Made by a program: the position numbers and the translations under genes
The notes under the pieces: model-generated
Told to the model about the DNA's origin: nothing
Databases searched by the model: none
The model's input: the letters and a program-made list of their open reading frames with translations, nothing else
Part shown: positions 1 to 6,059 of the stretch, in pieces
How positions within the stretch are numbered: the stretch's first letter is position 1
Layout of the letters: each line of letters begins with the position of its first letter
Source of the DNA: an uncultured Clostridia bacterium
GTDB taxonomy: Bacteria > Bacillota_A > Clostridia > Christensenellales > Aristaeellaceae
Assembly: GCA_947166205.1 (NCBI GenBank)
Contig: CAMVDI010000064.1
Coordinates: 1 to 9,016 of the forward strand
DNA: 9,016 nucleotides
Direction of reading: 5' to 3'

Positions 1-1109
1 TCGAGTGCTTCCTGACGGAGGGGGACCGGACGGTGACCATGGTTTTCAGCGGGGACGTGGGGAACGTCAACCAGCCCATCATCAAGGATCCCTGCCCTGT
101 GGAAGGAGCGGACTACGTGATGATGGAATCCACCTACGGAAACCGGCTCCATGACCGGACAACGGATCCCATCCCCTTCCTGACGGAGGTGCTGGACCGC
201 ACCTTTGACCGGCAGGGCACGGTGATCATTCCCTCCTTCGCCGTGGGGCGGACCCAGGAGCTGCTGTACTTCTTCCGGGAGATCAGGATGCGGAACCTGC
301 TGCCCAGGCACCGGGATTTTCCCGTATACGTGGACAGCCCCCTCTCGAACGAAGCCACGGCCATCTTTCTGCAGTGCGGCACGGAATGCCTGGACGAGGA
401 GGCCCGGGCCATCATGCGGGAGGGGGAGAACCCCATCTGGTTCGACGGGCTGCACACCGTGACGACCGCGGAGGAATCCAAGAGGCTGAATGAAAACCGG
501 GAGCCGAAGGTGATCATCGCCTCCGGCGGCATGTGCGAGGGAGGCCGGATCCGGCATCATCTGAAGCATAATATCTGGAACGCCGCGAACACGATCCTCT
601 TTGTGGGATACCAGGCCAACGGAACCCTGGGGCGGATCATCTATGACGGGGCGAAGCACGTGAAGATCCTGGGGGAGGAGATGGAGGTCAAGGCGGAGGT
701 GACGCTGCTGAACGGCGTTTCCGGCCACGCGGACCAGGCGGGGCTGATGCGGTGGCTCGGCGCCATGAAGCAGAAGCCCGGACGGGTTTTCCTGAACCAC
801 GGGGATGACGAAAGCTGCGAGGCCCTGGCCCGCCTGATCGCCGGGGAGATGGGGATCCCCGCCGACGCGCCCTATTCCGGCTCCAGCTTTGACCTGCTGA
901 AGGGAGAATGGATCCGGCTGGCGCCGCCGGTCCGCCGGAAGAAGGCCGCCGTGAAGGAACCCAGGCGGAAACAGTCGGACAACCAGGATTACCTGCAGCT
1001 GGTTTCCGCGGCGGAGGAACTGCTGCGCCGGGTCAGGGAGATGGAGCACTGCGCGAACGGGGATATCCGGAAGCTGACCAGGGAGATCAGCGCCCTGATG
1101 GACAAATGA
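1..1109 (+). CDS. MBL-fold beta-CASP RNA-processing metallohydrolase, 5'-truncated by the window edge
   Basis: Cytoplasmic metallo-beta-lactamase-fold protein of the beta-CASP group (YSH1/CPSF73/RNase J-like; COG1236 type), expected to be a zinc-dependent RNA nuclease. The frame is open from base 3, before the first ATG at 33, and the residues ahead of that ATG fit the family, so the true start lies outside the window; about 368 residues are visible. Seen: motif 4 Asp in SGDVG (48-50), motif A Glu in ESTYGNR (126-128), IPSFAVGRTQELL at the MBL/beta-CASP junction, SGGMCEGGRIRHHL, motif B His in SGHADQ (726-728) and motif C His in LNHGDD (798-800). The zinc-binding HxHxDH motif would lie upstream, off the window. 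A basic linker (RKKAAVKEPRRK) and a helical tail of about 40 residues end the protein. It stops just before a strong terminator. Exonuclease versus endonuclease activity cannot be told from this. Confidence 0.9.
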   Translation, partial: ECFLTEGDRTVTMVFSGDVGNVNQPIIKDPCPVEGADYVMMESTYGNRLHDRTTDPIPFLTEVLDRTFDRQGTVIIPSFAVGRTQELLYFFREIRMRNLLPRHRDFPVYVDSPLSNEATAIFLQCGTECLDEEARAIMREGENPIWFDGLHTVTTAEESKRLNENREPKVIIASGGMCEGGRIRHHLKHNIWNAANTILFVGYQANGTLGRIIYDGAKHVKILGEEMEVKAEVTLLNGVSGHADQAGLMRWLGAMKQKPGRVFLNHGDDESCEALARLIAGEMGIPADAPYSGSSFDLLKGEWIRLAPPVRRKKAAVKEPRRKQSDNQDYLQLVSAAEELLRRVREMEHCANGDIRKLTREISALMDK

Positions 1110-1113
1110 GAGC

Positions 1114-1143
1114 GCGCCCGGAAGTTTTTTTCCGGGCGCTTTT
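1114..1143 (+). terminator. Intrinsic terminator of the MBL gene
   Basis: A perfect 10-bp stem, GCGCCCGGAA (1114-1123) with TTCCGGGCGC (1130-1139), has a 6-nt loop and is followed by TTTT (1140-1143). It begins 5 nt after the MBL stop codon. Its 3' arm merges into the T-rich periodic array that follows. Confidence 0.85.
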
Positions 1144-1263
1144 CCGTGCTTTTCCGAGCTTTTTCCATGCTTTTTTCCGCGGGTCTTTCCGTGGGTCTTT
1201 CCGGGCGCTTTCCCGCGGGCTTTTCCGATGCTTGTTTCCGTGTTTTTTTCCCTGAGCCTTTCC
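1125..1263 (+). repeat. Degenerate tandem array, about 12-nt period, TTTCC core
   Basis: The core TTTCC occurs 12 times at starts 1129, 1141, 1151, 1162, 1174, 1186, 1198, 1209, 1222, 1235, 1247 and 1259, with spacings of 10 to 13 nt. Most units read roughly TTTTCCG followed by G/C-rich bases ending GC or GTC. Two more TTTCC copies (1306, 1323) lie outside the regular spacing. The spacings are not multiples of three, so no reading frame holds the period throughout and coding on either strand is unlikely. The first unit is the 3' arm of the terminator, so the array may have grown from terminator sequence. Function unknown. Confidence 0.7.
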
Positions 1264-1277
1264 GCGGCCGGGCGGAG

Positions 1278-1296
1278 GGACCGGAATCCCCGGTCC
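1278..1296 (+). other. Hairpin followed by an offset T-run; possible second terminator
   Basis: GGACCGG (1278-1284) pairs perfectly with CCGGTCC (1290-1296) around a 5-nt loop. Seven T's follow at 1302-1308 after a spacer AAAAC. The 5-nt gap between stem and T-run is larger than usual, so this is at best a weak backup terminator for transcription leaving the MBL gene. Confidence 0.35.
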
Positions 1297-1341
1297 AAAA
1301 CTTTTTTTCCGTCTTCGGGAACTTTCCGGATTCCTTCCCGT

Positions 1342-1369
1342 CTGACAGACTGAAAGCACGGAATACGGA
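1342..1369 (+). promoter_or_regulatory. Weak candidate promoter for the VWA gene
   Basis: CTGACA (1342-1347) is one mismatch from the sigma-70 -35 consensus. After a 16-nt spacer comes TACGGA (1364-1369), a poor -10 match. A promoter is needed here because a terminator separates this gene from the upstream one, but the sequence support is thin. Confidence 0.2.
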
Positions 1370-1393
1370 TCCTGAGGGATCCTTTGAAAGGAG
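1367..1393 (+). promoter_or_regulatory. GGATCC hairpin and Shine-Dalgarno of the VWA gene
   Basis: Two GGATCC hexamers (1367-1372 and 1377-1382), each self-complementary, can pair as a 6-bp stem with a TGAG loop. Four bases later the Shine-Dalgarno AAAGGAG (1387-1393) sits 8 nt before ATG 1402. This fixes the start at 1402; the in-frame TTG at 1384 lies ahead of the ribosome site. Whether the hairpin regulates translation is unknown. Confidence 0.6.
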
Positions 1394-1401
1394 AACCTGA
1401 A

Positions 1402-3252
1402 ATGAAGATGAACCGGATGACCGCCCTGATCCTGGCCCTGATTCTGGCCCTGGCCGCGGCGCTCCCCGTCCTGGCGGAGGAAGTGCACTACTGGCAGGTG
1501 GGAGACAGCGGGGAAGAAGTCTCGGAGATTCAGGCCCGGCTGAAGGAACTGGGATATCTGGAGGCGGATCCCACGGGAACCTTTGACGAGGCGACGGAGC
1601 GGGCGCTGGTGGAATTCCAGAGCCGGAACGGCCTTCTGGCCACCGGCATGGGGGATCCCAGAACCCTGAAGGTTCTGTTCTCCGAGAGCGCGGCGGGCCG
1701 GCAGGCCTGGGAGGACTTCTTCGTCGAGGAGGAGGCGGCCTACGACAGCTACGCGGCGCCCATGACCTTCGCCACGGCGTCGCCCATGCCCCTGGCGGGG
1801 GCGAAGGCCTCCGTGGCCTGGGAGGAGGACGGCTGGAACACGAATGAGTACACCTTCTTCACGGAGAACGGCTTCCAGCGGGCGGCCCTCTCCCCCCTGT
1901 CCACCTTCGCGGCGGACGTGGATACCGCGTCCTACGCCCAGCTCCGGTCCCTGATCCTGCGGGGAGAGCGGGTTCCCGCGGACGCGGTCCGGGTGGAGGA
2001 GATGCTGAACTACTTCCATTATGACTACCCCCAGCCGGAGGAAGGGCACCCCTTCGGCGTGTCCATGGAGCTGGCGCCCTGCCCCTGGAACGCCGGAACC
2101 CTGCTGCTCCAGGTGGGCCTGCAGGCCCGGGCCATCGGGAAGGAGAACCGGCCCCCGCAGAATCTGGTCTTCCTCATCGATGTATCCGGCTCCATGTTCG
2201 GCCCGGACCGGCTGGATCTGGTCAAGCGGGCGTTCCTGCTCCTGCTGGAGGAACTGGAACCGACGGATACCGTATCCGTCGTGACCTACGCCTCCCGGGA
2301 TGAGGTGGTGCTCAGCGGCGTGCCCGCGGCGGACAAGGTCCGGATCATGGAGGCCATCTCTGCCCTGGAGGCCCGGGGCTCCACCAACAGCGCCGCCGGG
2401 ATTCAGACCGCCTATCAGCTGGCGGAGAAATACGCCACGGAGAACAGCGCCAACCGGATTCTCATGGCCACGGACGGGGACTTCAACGTGGGCATGACCA
2501 GCGAGGGGGATCTGGCCCGCCTGGTCATGGAGAAGAAGCAGGCCGGCGTCCGGCTGACCATGCTGGGCGTCGGATACGGAAACTACAAGGACAACAAGCT
2601 GGAAGCCCTGGCGGACTACGGCGACGGGAACTATTACTACCTGGACAGCGTCTTCGAGGCCCGGCGGGCGCTGGTGACGGAAGCCGGCGGAACCCTGACG
2701 GAGGTGGCGAAGGACGTGAAGCTGCAGCTGGACTTCAACCCGGAAAAGGTTTCCGCCTACCGGCTGATCGGCTACGAGGACCGGGTGATGGATGCCGGGG
2801 ACTTCGCGGATGACACGAAGGACGGCGGCGAGATCGGCTCCGGCCATCGGGTGACCGCCCTGTACGAGATCGTTCCCGTGGGAAGCGCCTTTGACCCGGG
2901 CCTGCCGGAGAGCCGCTACACGGCCCCGGAGGCGAAGGCCCCGGAGACGGAGGACAGCGAATCCTCCGCGGACTGGTTCACCCTGGCCATCCGCTACAAG
3001 GCGCCCGGGGAAACGGTCAGCACCCTGGAGGAGTATCCCTTCCGGGAAGAGCCGGCGGCCGCCCTCAGCGACAACATGAAGTGGGCCGCGGCGGTGGCGG
3101 AATGCGCCATGCTGCTGCGGGGCAGCGAATGGAAGGGAGAGGCCTCCTGGGACGGGGCCCTGGCCCTGGCCCGTGGCTGCGGAAGCGTGACCGGAGACCC
3201 CTACAAGGAAGAGTTCGTCTACCTGCTGACCCTCCTGCAGCGGGCGGAATAA
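1402..3252 (+). CDS. Secreted YfbK-like von Willebrand factor A protein with peptidoglycan-binding domain
   Basis: 616 residues, start set by AAAGGAG 8 nt upstream. Residues 1-25 form a signal peptide: basic MKMNR, a hydrophobic Leu/Ala core and a likely cleavage after VLA. No Cys follows, so it is not an obvious lipoprotein. Residues about 30-92 are a PG_binding_1 repeat (VGDSGEEVSEIQARLKELGY, then GTFDEATERALVEFQ), expected to bind peptidoglycan. An Ala/Met/Pro-rich linker leads to a YfbK-type N-terminal region (FAADVDTASYAQLR, MLNYFHYDYP) and a VWA domain from about residue 254. Its MIDAS is complete: DVSGSM (D260, S262, S264), T328, and D358 in ATDGDFNVGM. The rest matches the C-terminal domain of YfbK proteins (DUF3520 type), ending in a helical segment. 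Role inferred: metal-dependent protein binding at the cell wall; partner unknown. It lies alone between terminators, convergent with metA. Confidence 0.88.
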   Translation: MKMNRMTALILALILALAAALPVLAEEVHYWQVGDSGEEVSEIQARLKELGYLEADPTGTFDEATERALVEFQSRNGLLATGMGDPRTLKVLFSESAAGRQAWEDFFVEEEAAYDSYAAPMTFATASPMPLAGAKASVAWEEDGWNTNEYTFFTENGFQRAALSPLSTFAADVDTASYAQLRSLILRGERVPADAVRVEEMLNYFHYDYPQPEEGHPFGVSMELAPCPWNAGTLLLQVGLQARAIGKENRPPQNLVFLIDVSGSMFGPDRLDLVKRAFLLLLEELEPTDTVSVVTYASRDEVVLSGVPAADKVRIMEAISALEARGSTNSAAGIQTAYQLAEKYATENSANRILMATDGDFNVGMTSEGDLARLVMEKKQAGVRLTMLGVGYGNYKDNKLEALADYGDGNYYYLDSVFEARRALVTEAGGTLTEVAKDVKLQLDFNPEKVSAYRLIGYEDRVMDAGDFADDTKDGGEIGSGHRVTALYEIVPVGSAFDPGLPESRYTAPEAKAPETEDSESSADWFTLAIRYKAPGETVSTLEEYPFREEPAAALSDNMKWAAAVAECAMLLRGSEWKGEASWDGALALARGCGSVTGDPYKEEFVYLLTLLQRAE

Positions 3253-3258
3253 AACCCG

Positions 3259-3314
3259 CCGGGATCCCGGGGGAGGCCGCCGGAACAGCTCCGGGCAGCC
3301 CCCCGGATCCCGGG
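3259..3314. repeat. Imperfect 15-bp inverted repeat after the VWA gene
   Basis: An arm at 3259-3273 (CCGGGATCCCGGGGG) pairs with 3300-3313 with one bulged C. The intervening sequence is about 26 nt. Each arm also holds its own short palindrome. No T-run follows, so it is not a standard terminator; it may protect the mRNA 3' end, or be remnant repeat sequence. Confidence 0.5.
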
Positions 3315-3331
3315 ACTGCGGAAAGAATGAA

Positions 3332-3377
3332 AGCCCTGAAAAGCGCCGCGATAATTTTCGCGGCGCTTTTCAGGGCT
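3332..3377. terminator. Bidirectional intrinsic terminator between convergent VWA and metA genes
   Basis: A perfect 20-bp stem (3332-3351 with 3358-3377) encloses a 6-nt loop. The stem contains AAAA on the 5' side and TTTT on the 3' side flanking a GC core (GCGCCGCGA / TCGCGGCGC). The inner hairpin is therefore followed by a U-run whichever strand is transcribed. Its position between convergent genes fits termination of both. Confidence 0.85.
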
Positions 3378-3430
3378 GTGTCATTCCTCCCGGGGCCGGC
3401 TGGCTTTGCCGGCACTTCTGTTCCGGGCCG

Positions 3431-3453
3431 GCCGGCACCGCCGGCTTTTTTTT
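3431..3453 (+). terminator. Second plus-strand intrinsic terminator
   Basis: GCCGGC (3431-3436), an ACC loop and GCCGGC (3440-3445) are followed directly by eight T's (3446-3453). It lies 11 bp beyond the metA stop codon, where it would stop any rightward read-through before it ran antisense into metA. Confidence 0.75.
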
Positions 3454-3463
3454 CCTGGCCGGG

Positions 3464-4393
3464 TCATTCCTCCCGGGCGGGAATGGTGTTCAGGTCATAG
3501 GGCGTCGTCTGATAGACGAAGTAGTTCAGCCAGTTGCAGAACAGCAGGTTGGCGTGGGCGCGCCAGCGGACCAGGGGCGGCCGGGAGGGATCGTCCTCAG
3601 GGAAATAGTTTTCCGGCACGTGGATGGGCTTTCCCGCGTCCAGATCCCGGAAATATTCCTGGGCGAGGGTGTCCGGATCGTATTCGGAATGCCCCGTCAC
3701 AAAGAACTGCTTGTACTTCCGGGCATAGACGGCGTAGACGCCGGCCCGGGGGGAGGAGGAGAGGATCTGCAGATCCGGCACCGCCTCCACATCCTCCCGG
3801 CGGACGGTGGTATGCCGGGAGTGGGGCACCTCGAACAGGTCGTCAAAGCCCCGGAAGAGGATGCTTTTCCGGTATTCCACCTGATGGGGGAAAACCCCGA
3901 AGAGCTTTTCCGGCAGGCCGATCTTCGGAATGCCGTAGTGATGATACAGCCCCGCCTGGGCCCCCCAGCAGATATGGAAGGTGGAATGGACATGGCTCTT
4001 CGTCCAGTCCATCAGCCCGCACAGCTCCTCCCAGTAGTCCACCTCCTCGAAGGCCAGATGCTCCACCGGCGCGCCGGTGATGATGCAGCCGTCGAAGTTC
4101 CGGTGACGGACCTCGTCAAAGGTTTTGTAGAAGGCCTGGAGATGCTCCGGCGGCGTGTTGGCGGAGGTGTGGCTGGCGGGAGCCGCCAGCTCCAGCTCGA
4201 TCTGGAGGGCGGTGTTTCCCAACAGCCGGGAAAACTGGATCTCCGTCTGGATCTTTTTGGGCATCAGGTTGACCAGCAGAATCTGAAGCGGACGGATATC
4301 CTGGGTCTGGGCCCGGTTCCGGGTCATGACGAAAATGTTTTCACGCTGCAGCGCGTCGACGGCGGGCAGATGATCCGGGATTTTGATCGGCAT
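3464..4393 (-). CDS. metA: Homoserine O-acyltransferase MetA (predicted acetyl-CoA-specific)
   Basis: 309 residues, full length for MetA. It activates homoserine at its hydroxyl in the first committed step of methionine synthesis, in the cytoplasm. Residues seen: [15 protein letters not shown] start, [14 protein letters not shown], nucleophile Cys142 in HICWGAQAG, catalytic His235 and Glu237 in FVTGHSEYD, and Glu111 in [18 protein letters not shown]. In characterised MetA enzymes a Glu at 111 goes with acetyl-CoA and a Gly with succinyl-CoA (Bacillus cereus versus E. coli type), so I predict O-acetylhomoserine as product even though many databases label the family succinyltransferase. The start has GAGGTG (complement of 4402-4407) 8 nt upstream. 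It lies 41 nt after metY on the same strand, so the two pathway steps are co-transcribed. The last codons lie in a 15-bp repeat that recurs at 3380. Confidence 0.96.
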   Translation of the reverse strand: MPIKIPDHLPAVDALQRENIFVMTRNRAQTQDIRPLQILLVNLMPKKIQTEIQFSRLLGNTALQIELELAAPASHTSANTPPEHLQAFYKTFDEVRHRNFDGCIITGAPVEHLAFEEVDYWEELCGLMDWTKSHVHSTFHICWGAQAGLYHHYGIPKIGLPEKLFGVFPHQVEYRKSILFRGFDDLFEVPHSRHTTVRREDVEAVPDLQILSSSPRAGVYAVYARKYKQFFVTGHSEYDPDTLAQEYFRDLDAGKPIHVPENYFPEDDPSRPPLVRWRAHANLLFCNWLNYFVYQTTPYDLNTIPAREE

Positions 4394-4434
4394 AGGCGGC
4401 GCACCTCACTGATGGGATCGGGAAACGGAGGGGA

Positions 4435-5715
4435 TCAGCACTTCTCCAGCGCCTGGGCGATGTCCGCGATCAGATCCGCGGAATCCTCCAGCCCGCAGCT
4501 CATCCGGACCAGCCCGGCGGGGACGCCGCAGGCTTCCAGCTGGGCGTCGTTCATCTGGCGGTGGGTGGTGCTGGCGGGGTTCAGGCAGCAGGTACGGGCG
4601 TCCGCCACGTGGGTTTCGATGGCGGCGAGCCGCAGGCTGTTCATGAAAGCGGAGGCCGCTTCCCGGCCCCCCTTCAGCTCAAAGCTGACCACGCCGCAGG
4701 AGCCGTTCGGAAGGTATTTCCGGGCCCTTTCGTAATACCGGTCTCCCGGCAGGCCGCAGTAGTGAACCCGCTCCACCTTCGGATGGCTGTTCAGATACTC
4801 GGCCACGGCCTGGCCGTTCTCGCAGTGGCGCCGCATCCGCACGTGCAGGCTTTCCAGCCCCAGGTTCAGATAGAAGGCGTGCTGGGGGGACTGGATGGCG
4901 CCGAAATCCCGCATCAGCTGGGCGGTGCATTTGGTGATGAAGGCGCCGGCCATGCCGAACTTTTCCGCGTAGGTGATGCCGTGATAGCTTTCGTCCGGGG
5001 TGCACAGGCCGGGGAACTTCTCCCGGTGGGCCATCCAGTCGAAGGTTCCGGCGTCGACGATGGCGCCGCCCACGGCGGTTCCGTGGCCGTCCATGTACTT
5101 GGTGGTGGAATGGGTGACGATGTCGGCGCCCCACTCGAAGGGACGGCAGTTGACCGGGGTGGCGAAGGTGTTGTCAATGATCAGGGGAACGCCGTGGGCC
5201 CGGGCCGCCCGGGCGAAGAGCTCCAGATCCAGCACCGTCAGGGCCGGGTTGGCGATGGTTTCGCCGAAGACGGCCTTCGTGTTCTCCCGGAAGGCGGCGT
5301 TCAGCTCTTCCTCCGTGCAGTCGGGGGAGACAAAGGTGGTCTCGATGCCCATCCGGGCCATGGTCACGCTGATCAGATTGAAGGTGCCGCCGTAGATGCT
5401 GGAGGAGGCGACGATGTGGTCCCCGCATCCGCAGAGGTTGAACAGGGCGAAAAAGTTCGCCGCCTGGCCGGAGGAGGTGAGCATGGCCGCGGTGCCGCCT
5501 TCCAGGGCGGCGATCTTCGCGGCCACATAGTCGTTGGTCGGGTTCTGGAGCCGGGTATAGAAATACCCGGAGGCCTCCAGATCGAACAGCTTTCCCATGT
5601 CCTCCCCGGTGTCATACTTGAAGGTGGTGGACTGCACGATGGGAATCTGACGGGGTTCTCCGTTGCCCGGGGTGTAACCGCCCTGCACGCACAGAGTATC
5701 CAGCCTGTAGTTCAT
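4435..5715 (-). CDS. metY: O-acetylhomoserine sulfhydrylase / aminocarboxypropyltransferase (Cys/Met PLP family)
   Basis: 426 residues, typical for MetY. A cytoplasmic PLP enzyme that joins O-acetylhomoserine with sulfide to give homocysteine and acetate (or methionine with methanethiol). Seen: N-terminal TLCVQGGYTPGNGEPRQIPI, YTRLQNPTNDYVAAKIAALE, SSGQAA, the PLP-contacting Asp181 in IIDNTFATP, the Schiff-base Lys206 in THSTTKYMDGHG, and the C-terminal THVADARTCCLNPASTTH / MSCGLED segment. The long insertion around residues 220-260 (WMAHREKFPGL...YHGITYAEKFG) is typical of MetY rather than of cystathionine gamma-synthase. The start is set by AAGGAGG 8 nt upstream. ATG overlaps the zapA stop as ATGA (5712-5715), so translation is probably coupled. 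Pairs functionally with metA downstream. Confidence 0.95.
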   Translation of the reverse strand: MNYRLDTLCVQGGYTPGNGEPRQIPIVQSTTFKYDTGEDMGKLFDLEASGYFYTRLQNPTNDYVAAKIAALEGGTAAMLTSSGQAANFFALFNLCGCGDHIVASSSIYGGTFNLISVTMARMGIETTFVSPDCTEEELNAAFRENTKAVFGETIANPALTVLDLELFARAARAHGVPLIIDNTFATPVNCRPFEWGADIVTHSTTKYMDGHGTAVGGAIVDAGTFDWMAHREKFPGLCTPDESYHGITYAEKFGMAGAFITKCTAQLMRDFGAIQSPQHAFYLNLGLESLHVRMRRHCENGQAVAEYLNSHPKVERVHYCGLPGDRYYERARKYLPNGSCGVVSFELKGGREAASAFMNSLRLAAIETHVADARTCCLNPASTTHRQMNDAQLEACGVPAGLVRMSCGLEDSADLIADIAQALEKC

Positions 5716-5987
5716 TCCGAACGCCTCCTTCCGGTTCTTTCCGCCTGCGTCTGCTGCAGGCGGCGCTTCAGTTCCGTGTTTTCATCCCTGGCCTTCAGCA
5801 GCTCATCCGCCAGATTGAAGCAGGTGAGCACGGAGGCCTGCTGGGCAGCCATGCCGGAGACCAGCTCCATCTCGCTGAGCTTCCGGTCCACCAGCGCGGC
5901 GACCCGCCGGACATGATCCGGAGGGTCCGAGGAAACCAGGGTATAATTCTTTCCGGCAACCCGGACGCTGATTTTCTGCTTTTCCAT
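5712..5987 (-). CDS. zapA: Cell division protein ZapA
   Basis: 91 residues, normal for the short Firmicute ZapA. It binds and bundles FtsZ filaments and helps stabilise the Z ring. The N-terminal domain (about residues 1-50) has the family pattern KISVRVAGKNYTLVSSDPPDHVRRVAALVDRKL, given here as its ends KISVRVAGKNYTL and VRRVAALVDRKLSEM. ASVLTCFNLADELLKA and an acidic/basic heptad-like helix to about residue 82 form the coiled coil; the tail is basic (RTGRRRSE). The start at 5987 has AGAAGGA about 7 nt upstream. Its stop overlaps the metY start by 4 nt. The ppi terminator ends only about 20 nt upstream, leaving no clear room for an independent promoter. Confidence 0.9.
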   Translation of the reverse strand: MEKQKISVRVAGKNYTLVSSDPPDHVRRVAALVDRKLSEMELVSGMAAQQASVLTCFNLADELLKARDENTELKRRLQQTQAERTGRRRSE

Positions 5988-6007
5988 GGGCCATCCTTCT
6001 TTCCTTC

Positions 6008-6038
6008 AAAAAAGCGCGGAAGGGATTCCTTTCCGCGC
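6008..6038 (-). terminator. Intrinsic terminator of the prolyl isomerase gene
   Basis: Read on the minus strand, GCGCGGAA (6038-6031) pairs with TTCCGCGC (6021-6014) and six T's follow (6013-6008). It begins about 20 nt past the isomerase stop codon and ends just before the zapA ribosome site. Confidence 0.8.
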
Positions 6039-6059
6039 CGGATCTTTTCGTCTTTTGAA

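Noticed and set aside
908..1255. Plus-strand open frame running from the MBL end through the array, giving a Phe/Arg-rich repeat tail
   Set aside because: Most of it overlaps the MBL gene in another frame; no ribosome site; the array spacings are not multiples of three, so the peptide repeat is not maintained.
1125..1263. CRISPR array
   Set aside because: Units are only about 12 nt and degenerate, without 23-47 nt repeats or unique spacers; no cas genes.
1087..2847. 586-codon open frame on the minus strand opposite the VWA gene, with a Lys/Arg-rich end from the periodic array
   Set aside because: It is antisense to a well-supported gene with a signal peptide, known domains and a ribosome site. 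Its composition (Gly, His, Arg, Pro-rich) is typical of the shadow of a GC-rich gene, and the Lys/Arg tail is simply the T-rich array read in reverse. No ribosome site or family motif is seen.
3431..3453. Terminator for metA
   Set aside because: The T-run follows the hairpin only on the plus strand; on the metA strand it precedes the hairpin as T-complement A's, so the 3332-3377 element is the better metA terminator.
3554..5916. Long plus-strand open frames opposite metA, metY and zapA
   Set aside because: They are complement shadows of three recognised genes with catalytic residues intact; no ribosome sites or domain motifs.
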